This document shows, piece after piece, positions 41,771 through 48,589 of a stretch of DNA of 60,504 bases. Position 1 is the first letter of the stretch; every line of letters begins with the position of its first letter. The stretch comes from a virus. The stretch covers positions 1 through 60,504 of IMG/VR virus record IMGVR_UViG_3300034106_004501; one strand, written 5' to 3'. The position numbers were made by a program, and so were the translations under genes. Under the pieces are notes generated by a model. That model did not search any database. It worked only from the letters and a program-made list of their open reading frames with translations, and had not been told where the DNA came from.

Positions 41771-41785
41771 TATATAAATATATAC
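41771..41785 (-). promoter_or_regulatory. 15-base AT box shared with the ribbon-helix-helix gene
   Basis: TATATAAATATATAC on the plus strand is identical to 12036-12050, 30 kb away. On the minus strand it holds TATATTTA, 14 to 28 bases upstream of the ATG at 41757. Possible common operator or promoter. Confidence 0.4.
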
Positions 41786-41788
41786 GAA

Positions 41789-42322
41789 TTAAAGAGAATT
41801 ACGTTGTTTATCACCTTGCCATTGACCATCATACATTTCAGCGGACATACACTCATGAAAATATATTTGTGCTACTCTAGCATCTTGTTCAATGAATATT
41901 GTTTCATGTACATACAATAATGTACCCATAAATTCGGTTTTAAAGCCAGGATCAAATACAGGACTATTAATTATAGCACCGTTGCGGTAGAGAGATGATC
42001 GTTGTTTAATGAATGCTACTCTATTATCAGGTATATTACATCCTTCATTAAATGTAATATCATATACACCTTCATATAATAACCATCCTTCATCTCCATC
42101 TAATTTGATTGGGTCAATTGGAATGTAAGTAGTTAATTCAGTCTTATCTTTTAATATTTTACCTATTTTAGCATCTTTATTAAAAGTTCCTCCTACGACT
42201 CTACTAGAACCTACTTTATTTACTGCTTTTAAACTAAGGTCATAACCTACTTGTGCTGGTTTACCTTTTGTGTTTTCTAGAAGGAGTAATCCTTCATCTA
42301 CTATTTGTTTTGCGTTTAACAT
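41789..42322 (-). CDS. dUTPase/dCTP-deaminase-fold protein
   Basis: 177 residues. The trimeric dUTPase superfamily pattern: QVGYDLSL (early motif), FIKQRSSLYRNGAIINSPVFDPGFKTE, with the Arg-Ser-Ser of the phosphate site and D-P-G-F. The Glu expected for dCTP deamination is not clearly in place (GTLLYVHE), so this could be a dUTPase, a dCTP deaminase or a bifunctional enzyme. Either way it keeps dUTP low and provides dUMP for ThyA. Fits the precursor gene set around it. Confidence 0.7.
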   Translation of the reverse strand: MLNAKQIVDEGLLLLENTKGKPAQVGYDLSLKAVNKVGSSRVVGGTFNKDAKIGKILKDKTELTTYIPIDPIKLDGDEGWLLYEGVYDITFNEGCNIPDNRVAFIKQRSSLYRNGAIINSPVFDPGFKTEFMGTLLYVHETIFIEQDARVAQIYFHECMSAEMYDGQWQGDKQRNSL

Positions 42323-42334
42323 ATTATAAATTTA

Positions 42335-42496
42335 TTAAAATTCTTCTGCTATTCCAACTGCTTCAGCTAATATAAGTAAAAAACCTCCAATTTCAAAATC
42401 TTGGAACATAATAGCTACACCTGCGAATATTCTAAAAACTGATTTAATCATACTGAGTCTGAAATGCCAATTTGTTTTACTTTCTTTTTGTTGCAT
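42335..42496 (-). CDS. Small hydrophobic protein
   Basis: 53 residues, ATG at 42496 to TAA at 42335. A basic start (QQKESKTNWHFRL) then hydrophobic stretch around 18-30 (VFRIFAGVAIMF) and a second at 35-50 (IGGFLLILAEAVGIA). It fills the gap between the dUTPase-fold and phosphoribosyltransferase genes with 4 bases to the latter. Possible membrane protein, unknown role. Confidence 0.4.
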   Translation of the reverse strand: MQQKESKTNWHFRLSMIKSVFRIFAGVAIMFQDFEIGGFLLILAEAVGIAEEF

Positions 42497-42500
42497 ATTA

Positions 42501-42911
42501 TTACATTATTGATCTTTTTAAATAATCAGGTACCGCTTCTGAATCTTCACGTTCCCATGGGTATACTATCCATATACTTTCAGAGACTAAACTATAGTAA
42601 AAATTAGGTTCAACTATAGCTGTTTGTTTATAATGAATAGTAGCTGTAGAAAATAATTGATGATATTGTTTAAGAGTTACTCCTGAGTCACATATATCAT
42701 CTACTATTAGAATATGTTCATATTCTTCACAGTCTCCCATTATATCAACATATGGTAAATTAAGTTTATGAGAAAGCAATACAGCTGGAATAAGTCCTCC
42801 TCTAGGTAATCCAGCTATTGCTTCTATAGATTTGCCACTAGTTTTAATTTGGTGAGCTAAACTTACAACAGCGTCTTCAATATTATTCCAGGTTAAGTAT
42901 ATTTTATTCAT
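42501..42911 (-). CDS. Phosphoribosyltransferase
   Basis: 136 residues. The PRPP-binding motif HILIVDDICDSGVTLKQY (residues about 67-84) is typical of type I enzymes (hypoxanthine/xanthine PRTs), with GLPRGGLIPAVLLSHKL as the upstream loop. The hood that selects the base is short. It may salvage purines or act on a 7-deazaguanine-pathway base, given FolE next to it, but the latter is speculation. 20 bases from folE. Confidence 0.75.
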   Translation of the reverse strand: MNKIYLTWNNIEDAVVSLAHQIKTSGKSIEAIAGLPRGGLIPAVLLSHKLNLPYVDIMGDCEEYEHILIVDDICDSGVTLKQYHQLFSTATIHYKQTAIVEPNFYYSLVSESIWIVYPWEREDSEAVPDYLKRSIM

Positions 42912-42931
42912 TATCTATTTTATTTTAAATT

Positions 42932-43675
42932 TCAACAATAAGATTGAAGATTTAATTTAATCATTTCTAATACTTCAGCTTTAGCAGTACGACTATGATC
43001 AGCAAATACTCCACTTACTTCACTTGTAACCATTGATGCTCCTTGATGTTTAACCCCTCTACAACTAACACATTGGTGTCCAGCATGTACTATTACCATC
43101 ACACCTGCGTTATCTTCACAAACAGTATTTACAGCGTTATGAATAGCAACTGTAAGTTGTTCTTGGATAGCACCTCTACGAGCAAAATGTTCTACAATAC
43201 GATTTAATTTACTTAAACCAACTACTTTACCTTCTTTACCTGGTATATAAGCTACGTGTGCTTTACCTAAAATTGCTTGGTGGTGATGAGAACACATACT
43301 AACAATTGGAATATCTCTTTCTAATACAATACCTTCATATCCATCAGATGGAAATGATGTAATGTCAGTTGGTAATTCATATCTACCTTTCCATAAATCA
43401 AATACATATGCTTTAGCTACACGACGAGGTGTTTCCATACTATTTGGATCATTTCTCCAATCAACACCTAACGCATCTAAAAATTTACCATATGCTGTTT
43501 CAGCTTCACCTACAATAAGCCATTTTTCATTATCTGTAAGTGAACGATGGAAACCATCTTCAATACGTGATTTTAATTGTAATGAAATACCATTTGCAAA
43601 ACCAGGTTTAGCAGTTTCTAGAGCTTCAATATCTGCTACTGTTCTTCTTTTATTTTCCATCATTCTTATTTTCAT
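42932..43675 (-). CDS. folE: GTP cyclohydrolase I
   Basis: 247 residues. Zinc ligands: Cys and His in VSMCSHHHQAILGKAHVAYIP and Cys in HQCVSCRGV, with IEHFARR-type VEHFARRGAIQEQLTVAI between. It opens GTP to dihydroneopterin triphosphate, the first step of queuosine-precursor synthesis. In-frame ATG codons also lie at 43663 and 43660, so the exact start is open. Overlaps the next small gene by 26 bases. Together with QueD, QueE and QueC this builds 7-deazaguanine. Confidence 0.92.
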   Translation of the reverse strand: MKIRMMENKRRTVADIEALETAKPGFANGISLQLKSRIEDGFHRSLTDNEKWLIVGEAETAYGKFLDALGVDWRNDPNSMETPRRVAKAYVFDLWKGRYELPTDITSFPSDGYEGIVLERDIPIVSMCSHHHQAILGKAHVAYIPGKEGKVVGLSKLNRIVEHFARRGAIQEQLTVAIHNAVNTVCEDNAGVMVIVHAGHQCVSCRGVKHQGASMVTSEVSGVFADHSRTAKAEVLEMIKLNLQSYC

Positions 43676-43868
43676 TTAATTTATTAATATCTTGTTGAGT
43701 TTCCAAAAGTTTTAAAGCGACCATAGTGTTAAATGTAGCTATTTGATCCCACAGTCGTTGTATTTCTTTTCTAGATTTTTCTAATTGTCTATATTGGTAA
43801 ATCTGTAAACTCATAAGTAATAAAGCTATACCTGTATAGACATTATCAGGAGTTATTGTTATATTCAT
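43650..43868 (-). CDS. Small single-pass membrane protein
   Basis: 72 residues. A hydrophobic helix at about 10-26 (VYTGIALLLMSLQIYQY), then a helical, charged tail (KSRKEIQRLWDQIATFN). It lies within the queuosine-type gene set, between folE and a tiny membrane gene that overlaps its start by 23 bases. No known family. Confidence 0.5.
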   Translation of the reverse strand: MNITITPDNVYTGIALLLMSLQIYQYRQLEKSRKEIQRLWDQIATFNTMVALKLLETQQDINKLNENKNDGK

Positions 43869-43971
43869 TTTTATCTTTTTTGTTTGAATAGGTAGTAGCT
43901 AACCATAGTAAACCTAAAGGAATACTAAATGTAGCTACTAAACCTAATATTAAATTAATTATTTTATACAT
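43846..43971 (-). CDS. Tiny membrane protein
   Basis: 41 residues, ATG at 43971. Hydrophobic helix from about 5 to 24 (INLILGLVATFSIPLGLLWLA) and a polar end (NKKDKNEYNNNS). The ATG overlaps the QueE stop by 8 bases and the 3' end overlaps the next gene. Coupled overlaps support translation. Function unknown. Confidence 0.45.
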   Translation of the reverse strand: MYKIINLILGLVATFSIPLGLLWLATTYSNKKDKNEYNNNS

Positions 43972-44854
43972 TAAGTGTTTTATTCCAGGCTGCAATATGA
44001 AGACGAGTCAAACCTCTAAATCTATATTTTTTAGCCATTTCTAAACAAAATTGAGTACGTTCTTCAAAATTAGATACATCATCTAATCCTGGCATACAAA
44101 CCAAGTTGGTAAGAGGTATGCTAAATGGTATGACAAAGTCACGAAATAATTCTTGAACATCTTCTTCATTAGATATAACAAATTTAAATTGATAATTTTT
44201 ATGTTCCATTACACGTTTAATAGCAGCTTCATTAATACGCTGTTTAACATCCATACCTGAATTAGATAACTTAGGTGAACAGTTGATTTGATCTATAATT
44301 TTAAATAAATCATCTTCAATTACTATTGTACCGTTTGTTTCTATTTCATTATAGTTATGCCTTACAATTAAATCATTCTCCGGTAATCTCCAAGCATATT
44401 CTTTACCAGGAAGTGTTGTTGATGGATCTACTTGTAATAGCCAATACTTATGAAAATTAACAATAGCTTCTTGATGTCCTTTAATTGTAGGTTCTCCACC
44501 TGTCCAAATGATATGAATAATACCATTTAATATATCATCATAAACACCTTCATCTTTCCAACGTTTAATTAAATAATCAAATTCTTTATCTTCGCCTCTC
44601 CATAACCATTGACTTGTTGAATCACAAGTCCAAGACGCTTTACCTTCTAACTCTAAATCACCTTTAAAAATTTCACCATCTTCTAATGATGCTTCTTTTA
44701 AAAGATTATTTGTAAATGCTCTACTCATACCACAAGTCAGATTACAAATACCTAAACGAACAAAGTATGAAGGTACTCCTGATGAAATACCCTCACCTTG
44801 GACAGAGTAGAAATCAGAGCTTATTAATAGTTTTTTAGGATCTATTTTACTCAT
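43964..44854 (-). CDS. queE: 7-carboxy-7-deazaguanine synthase (QueE), variant cluster motif
   Basis: 296 residues, longer than typical QueE (210-250). Radical SAM protein: SSDFYSVQGEGISSGVPSYFVRLGICNLTC, then IWTGGEPTIKGHQ and ETNGTI. The usual C-x3-C-x2-C is split: Cys37, Cys41 and a third Cys77 (WTCDS), with about 35 residues between the last two. Such insertions are known in a few QueE forms. It makes CDG from 6-carboxy-tetrahydropterin. Overlaps the next small gene by 4 bases and lies close to folE. Confidence 0.87.
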   Translation of the reverse strand: MSKIDPKKLLISSDFYSVQGEGISSGVPSYFVRLGICNLTCGMSRAFTNNLLKEASLEDGEIFKGDLELEGKASWTCDSTSQWLWRGEDKEFDYLIKRWKDEGVYDDILNGIIHIIWTGGEPTIKGHQEAIVNFHKYWLLQVDPSTTLPGKEYAWRLPENDLIVRHNYNEIETNGTIVIEDDLFKIIDQINCSPKLSNSGMDVKQRINEAAIKRVMEHKNYQFKFVISNEEDVQELFRDFVIPFSIPLTNLVCMPGLDDVSNFEERTQFCLEMAKKYRFRGLTRLHIAAWNKTLNV

Positions 44855-45081
44855 TTTTTCTTACGTTTTAATTGTTTTTCTGAAATTGTTTCTCCTTCAA
44901 GACCTCTAATAATACTGTCTGAGATAGTTTTTGTAGATTCAACTACTGGTTCTGGTTTACGAGTTAATGATTTCCATTCTGTTTTGGAAACAAAAATCCA
45001 CTCCCTTCCTACCATGTTGTCCGCTTTAAAGTCATCTAAGCGAATAATTGTTCCTGTTTTGACATTTTTAAGACACTTCAT
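44851..45081 (-). CDS. Small basic protein
   Basis: 76 residues, rich in Lys at both ends (KCLKNVKTGTIIR and SEKQLKRKKK). The first half looks like a small beta fold (VKTGTIIRLDDFKADNMVG). Start supported by GGAGG 9 bases upstream, a clear Shine-Dalgarno. Overlaps queE by 4 bases. No family recognised; may bind nucleic acid. Confidence 0.5.
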   Translation of the reverse strand: MKCLKNVKTGTIIRLDDFKADNMVGREWIFVSKTEWKSLTRKPEPVVESTKTISDSIIRGLEGETISEKQLKRKKK

Positions 45082-45084
45082 TGG

Positions 45085-45213
45085 TTAAATCCTCCATGTT
45101 TTTAGATAATTAAATATATGTTGTAAAAGTTGGGGTTCCAAAAGAAACCCCAATATGTTTAAATGTGTTTTTGAGTCAGCACATAATCCTAATATATGTT
45201 GAAATTCATGCAT
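45085..45213 (-). CDS. Short HEFQH-containing protein
   Basis: 42 residues, ATG at 45213 overlapping the queC stop as TAATG. Begins MHEFQHILGLCADSKTHLN; the H-E-x-x-H is the zinc motif of metallopeptidases, though the protein is very short. A hairpin (45130-45153, TTGGGGTT/AACCCCAA) lies inside the frame, so the region could instead be a 3' end. Coupled start favours translation. Confidence 0.4.
   Translation of the reverse strand: MHEFQHILGLCADSKTHLNILGFLLEPQLLQHIFNYLKTWRI
45130..45153 (-). terminator. Hairpin inside the short frame after queC
   Basis: TTGGGGTT and AACCCCAA form 8 bp around an 8-base loop. On the minus strand only CTTTTA follows, a weak T tract. It may be a weak terminator or a hairpin in coding sequence. 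Confidence 0.35.
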
Positions 45214-46016
45214 TATTTATTATATTCGTTTAATACTTTTTCTACTGCTGTTTTAGCTACTTCCCAACGTACAGGTCCTGTTTCATCAGCATAAGCTACA
45301 GGATCAGGACGACCTAGTTTAATAAATGCTTCAATACGCTCTACAGATGCTGCTGATTTATAATCTGAATACCATTCTCCTTCAAACCATATTGGTTTAT
45401 AAGAAGTATTTGTACGCCTATAAACTTTATCAAATTCTAAATCTAGTATTTCACAACATTTTAAACCATCTTCTAAAATACCAAATTTATCAGTATTCAA
45501 ATATGGAGTATAATGTGATACTAATTCTGAATCCCAATTACCAACTTTAAATGCTTCAAAATCAGCATCTCTAAACTCTTGTCTACAATCAGGATAAATA
45601 GCGTGATCACCAGCGTGAATACCCATTGCTATAATACATTCTTGTTTTTTATCTTTAGTCGCTTCTGATAATGCTACCGCTTGAATAAGTGAAGCAAATA
45701 TCTTATTACGATTAGGAACAACAGTATCTTTCATATTGTCTTGTTCGTAGTGTCCTTCAGGTACATCTTTACCACCTGTGACTAAAGCTGAATTAAGTAA
45801 TTGAGATAAACCATCCAACTTAATAATCTGATGTGTTACTTTTTGTCCTTTAGATTTTAAATATTCTACTAATGATTTAGCACGGTCTAATTCTACTTTA
45901 TGTTTTTGACCATAATCAAAACCTAAAGCTGTTACTTGATAACCTTTAGCTAATAGATGAAGTAATAATGAACTAGAATCCATTCCACCTGAAAGACTTA
46001 AAACTGATTTTTTCAT
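45213..46016 (-). CDS. queC: 7-cyano-7-deazaguanine synthase (QueC) lacking zinc cysteines
   Basis: 267 residues. PP-loop SGGMDSS at 9-15, then FDYGQKHKVELDRA and VPNRNKIFASL, GIHAGDHAIYPDCRQEF. The fold and ATP site look intact. In QueC four cysteines (TCY, then CGxCxxC) bind zinc near the C-terminus; here these are SYK and a stretch YSDYKSAASVER, so all four are gone. The enzyme turns CDG through an amide to preQ0 using ATP and ammonia. The loss may alter stability or stop at the amide. It is followed by a coupled tiny frame. Confidence 0.85.
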   Translation of the reverse strand: MKKSVLSLSGGMDSSSLLLHLLAKGYQVTALGFDYGQKHKVELDRAKSLVEYLKSKGQKVTHQIIKLDGLSQLLNSALVTGGKDVPEGHYEQDNMKDTVVPNRNKIFASLIQAVALSEATKDKKQECIIAMGIHAGDHAIYPDCRQEFRDADFEAFKVGNWDSELVSHYTPYLNTDKFGILEDGLKCCEILDLEFDKVYRRTNTSYKPIWFEGEWYSDYKSAASVERIEAFIKLGRPDPVAYADETGPVRWEVAKTAVEKVLNEYNK

Positions 46017-46028
46017 TTTTATTTTAAA

Positions 46029-46328
46029 TTAAAATGGAAGAGTATTATCTTGTGATTCGCTTATCTTCCGTTCAAGCGATTTTTTTGATTTTAATTCGTA
46101 TTGGATTTTATCAGTGTTGATAATATCTCTATAATTTGGATTATTAAAAAAAGCCATTAATAAATTTTCAGTATATAAATTTACAAGACCTGAATATTTA
46201 GGATTTGATATTTCTCTAGTTTGTACTGGTGAATTTTGTTGTCTAGCATATTTAGCTACTTCTAAACCTAATGTTGGACCAGCTGCTCTACCTAAATAAT
46301 CATAAAGTGATTGTGTATTATTTAACAT
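46029..46328 (-). CDS. Hypothetical protein between queC and dpdA
   Basis: 99 residues, helical with a Pro/Ser-rich middle: SLYDYLGRAAGPTLGLEVAKYA, then VQTREISNPKYSGLVNLY. Overlaps the DpdA-like gene by 11 bases and queC follows after 12 bases, so it is locked into the deazaguanine block. It has no catalytic motif I know. Possibly an accessory of DNA modification; context only. Confidence 0.55.
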   Translation of the reverse strand: MLNNTQSLYDYLGRAAGPTLGLEVAKYARQQNSPVQTREISNPKYSGLVNLYTENLLMAFFNNPNYRDIINTDKIQYELKSKKSLERKISESQDNTLPF

Positions 46329-47103
46329 ATTCTTTAAATTTATTTACATTAAAGCTAATATCATCAATTCGGTCAGATAAATCTTTTTCAAAATAATAAG
46401 CTAATTTTTCTTTTGGTTTCCAATTTATACCACTATCTGTGTAATGTTTACCTTCTGCTCCTACTAGGATAGGATTAGATGTATCTACTGATTTGATAAA
46501 TTTCCAATCTTTATAAGCCATAAATTCTTGAGGTAAAGAACAACCAAGTAAATGATGGTAGAATGTTTCTCTAATAGTTTTATTTTCAACTAATTTTCTA
46601 ATAAATTCCATTCTGCCATACATTTGATTCTTTAAAGAATTATCATATCCTAGTTCTTGATAGGCAATGCTAGAATGATTGAATGCTATATGTTTGTAGC
46701 CTAAATCAACTAATGTTTGATATGTAGTTATTAATTCACCTATTGTTTTGCCTTGACATACAGCCATTAAATTAACATCAATTTCCTTTAGTTTATCACC
46801 ATAATTTATCATCCAATGTTTTGCACTTCTAATAGTTGAGGTTGAATCATTCCAAGCGTCAGGAATAATGAATACATTAGGATGAATAAGACTAATTTTT
46901 TCAAGTAAATCTTCTATTGTATGATCTACTCCTTCAAATAATCCATTATCCATTATAATGAATCTTTTATCTATTCTTGATTTTTGAAAGAATAATCTAT
47001 ACTGCATTGATTCATCTATTAAGTGAGGAAGACAATAATCATAATCATTCCATTTGTAAGCATAATCCATTAAACTAAGAGGTAGTTCGTGTGATATTTT
47101 CAT
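46318..47103 (-). CDS. dpdA: DNA 7-deazaguanine transglycosylase-like protein (DpdA family)
   Basis: 261 residues. TIM-barrel-type TGT relative: IIMDNGLFEG (early Asp loop), VFIIPDAWNDS, MAVCQGKTIGELI, GYKHIAFNHSS, HHLLGCSLPQEF (glycine-rich base-binding loop) and IKSVDTSNPI (late catalytic Asp). Phage DpdA proteins swap guanine in DNA for a 7-deazaguanine base. The full precursor set (FolE, QueD, QueE, QueC) around it supports this. Without QueF or a glutamine amidotransferase, preQ0 or its amide form is the likely base. Confidence 0.75.
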   Translation of the reverse strand: MKISHELPLSLMDYAYKWNDYDYCLPHLIDESMQYRLFFQKSRIDKRFIIMDNGLFEGVDHTIEDLLEKISLIHPNVFIIPDAWNDSTSTIRSAKHWMINYGDKLKEIDVNLMAVCQGKTIGELITTYQTLVDLGYKHIAFNHSSIAYQELGYDNSLKNQMYGRMEFIRKLVENKTIRETFYHHLLGCSLPQEFMAYKDWKFIKSVDTSNPILVGAEGKHYTDSGINWKPKEKLAYYFEKDLSDRIDDISFNVNKFKEYVK

Positions 47104-47372
47104 TTATAATGTTTTAGTTGTTTCCTTAATTTTTCTATTTGAACTGATGCCCACCATTTTCCCATGTTGCCTGATGGTTTAAATTCATCTTGCCAATATT
47201 TAATTTTTTCTAAAATTGGTTTATTATGTTTATGAAGTATATCTATATCATAAAAACTATCATTCTCCAACATAGCATCATCCCAATGTCCTTCAGTATA
47301 TGGAGGTGGATTTTCTAATTCATATTTATTGATTAATTCTTTTTGGAGTTGTTTACTTAATTTAGCCTTCAT
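47100..47372 (-). CDS. Hypothetical protein
   Basis: 90 residues. Helical, basic, with PPPYTEGHWDDAMLEND and MGKWWASVQIEKLRKQLKHY. It overlaps dpdA by 4 and queD by 11 bases. No membrane segment or catalytic motif. In the deazaguanine block only by position. Confidence 0.5.
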   Translation of the reverse strand: MKAKLSKQLQKELINKYELENPPPYTEGHWDDAMLENDSFYDIDILHKHNKPILEKIKYWQDEFKPSGNMGKWWASVQIEKLRKQLKHYK

Positions 47373-47826
47373 ATATAGCAGTATTTTTAGCGTGTTCCAT
47401 GAATTCTACTCTCGCTATTTTAACTCTACCGCTTGTTTCCTCTTGAACAAATGTATTTAATTTCTCAAATATAAATTTAGCAAATTGTTCTGCTCCAACA
47501 GCTGGAATGACTCTAAGCTGAATTATACCTAGTTGATCCATTGTTTTAAATCCACCTATTCCAGGATCATCCTCTGCAATAATTGTAGTATGATCAAACA
47601 TGTAGTCCATCCATTCTTTAGGATTCATATTATCAATAGTACCTTTAGCACGTTTCATACCTCCAAAGTCCCAAACCCAATTTTTTTCATCTAATTCACC
47701 TTCAAACCATACTCTAAATGATACTCCATAACCGTGGAGAAAACGACAGTGTGTACCTTCTGCTTTCCATTGACGAAACACACAACTAAATCCGTCAAAT
47801 AATTTTGTTGATTGAAATTTACTCAT
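47362..47826 (-). CDS. queD: 6-carboxy-tetrahydropterin synthase (QueD-like)
   Basis: 154 residues. Pterin-synthase fold with THCRFLHGYGVSFRVWF (Cys27 nucleophile and His31), VWDFGGMKR, FDHTTII and VEFMEHAKNTAIY (late Glu for the pterin ring). The classic second zinc residue, H of HGH, is Tyr33 and the first H is not in place, so the zinc site differs. It turns dihydroneopterin triphosphate into carboxy-tetrahydropterin. Three bases from a helical protein upstream. Confidence 0.8.
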   Translation of the reverse strand: MSKFQSTKLFDGFSCVFRQWKAEGTHCRFLHGYGVSFRVWFEGELDEKNWVWDFGGMKRAKGTIDNMNPKEWMDYMFDHTTIIAEDDPGIGGFKTMDQLGIIQLRVIPAVGAEQFAKFIFEKLNTFVQEETSGRVKIARVEFMEHAKNTAIYEG

Positions 47827-47829
47827 ATA

Positions 47830-48312
47830 CTATATTTTTTTAGATCTTCCGCGTTTTTGTTTAGTTCTAAAACTGTAATTTGTTTTTATTAATATATATA
47901 ATTCTTTTAAGGTACCCTCGAAATCTTCCATTTTTCTTTCTAAGTCTTCTTTTTCTATTTCAAATATACTAGTTATAGATTTAATATAATTTTCTAAACG
48001 TTGTGGTTCATCTTTTTCAAAATCATTCATTAATCGTCTCCAGCGTTCTCTATATATTGATTGTGATTCATGTCTACTAGCAGGATCAACAATATGTCCT
48101 GTTTTTTCTTCCATTTCATGAATAGCATATTGTGCCTGCCAATAATATGAAGAAAAATCAAAATCTCCATTATCAATCCTAGCATGTAATGCATCTTTGG
48201 ATGATAATGGAGACTTCTCTTTAAATTTTCTCCACCAAAAGAATTGGTTGTATTTAATAGCCTGTAATTTGGCTATTTCTCTATTAACAGTTTCTATAGA
48301 ATGTTTCACCAT
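47830..48312 (-). CDS. Hypothetical helical protein
   Basis: 160 residues, mostly charged helices (ETVNREIAKLQAIKYNQFFWW, DLERKMEDFEGTLKELYILI) with a short basic end (TKQKRGRSKKI). Coiled-coil-like. A TATATTTA box lies at 48329-48336 and the ATG follows AAGGTT. First gene of the deazaguanine block after nrdJ. No family recognised. Confidence 0.5.
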   Translation of the reverse strand: MVKHSIETVNREIAKLQAIKYNQFFWWRKFKEKSPLSSKDALHARIDNGDFDFSSYYWQAQYAIHEMEEKTGHIVDPASRHESQSIYRERWRRLMNDFEKDEPQRLENYIKSITSIFEIEKEDLERKMEDFEGTLKELYILIKTNYSFRTKQKRGRSKKI

Positions 48313-48328
48313 AACCTTTATTATTAAT

Positions 48329-48336
48329 TAAATATA
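48329..48336 (-). promoter_or_regulatory. TATATTTA box before the deazaguanine block
   Basis: Minus-strand TATATTTA, 16 bases upstream of the ATG at 48312 with AATAATAAAGGTT between. The same arrangement occurs before the family A polymerase-like gene (57392-57399). Confidence 0.4.
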
Positions 48337-48337
48337 A

Positions 48338-48588
<251 letters not shown>

Positions 48589-48589
48589 T

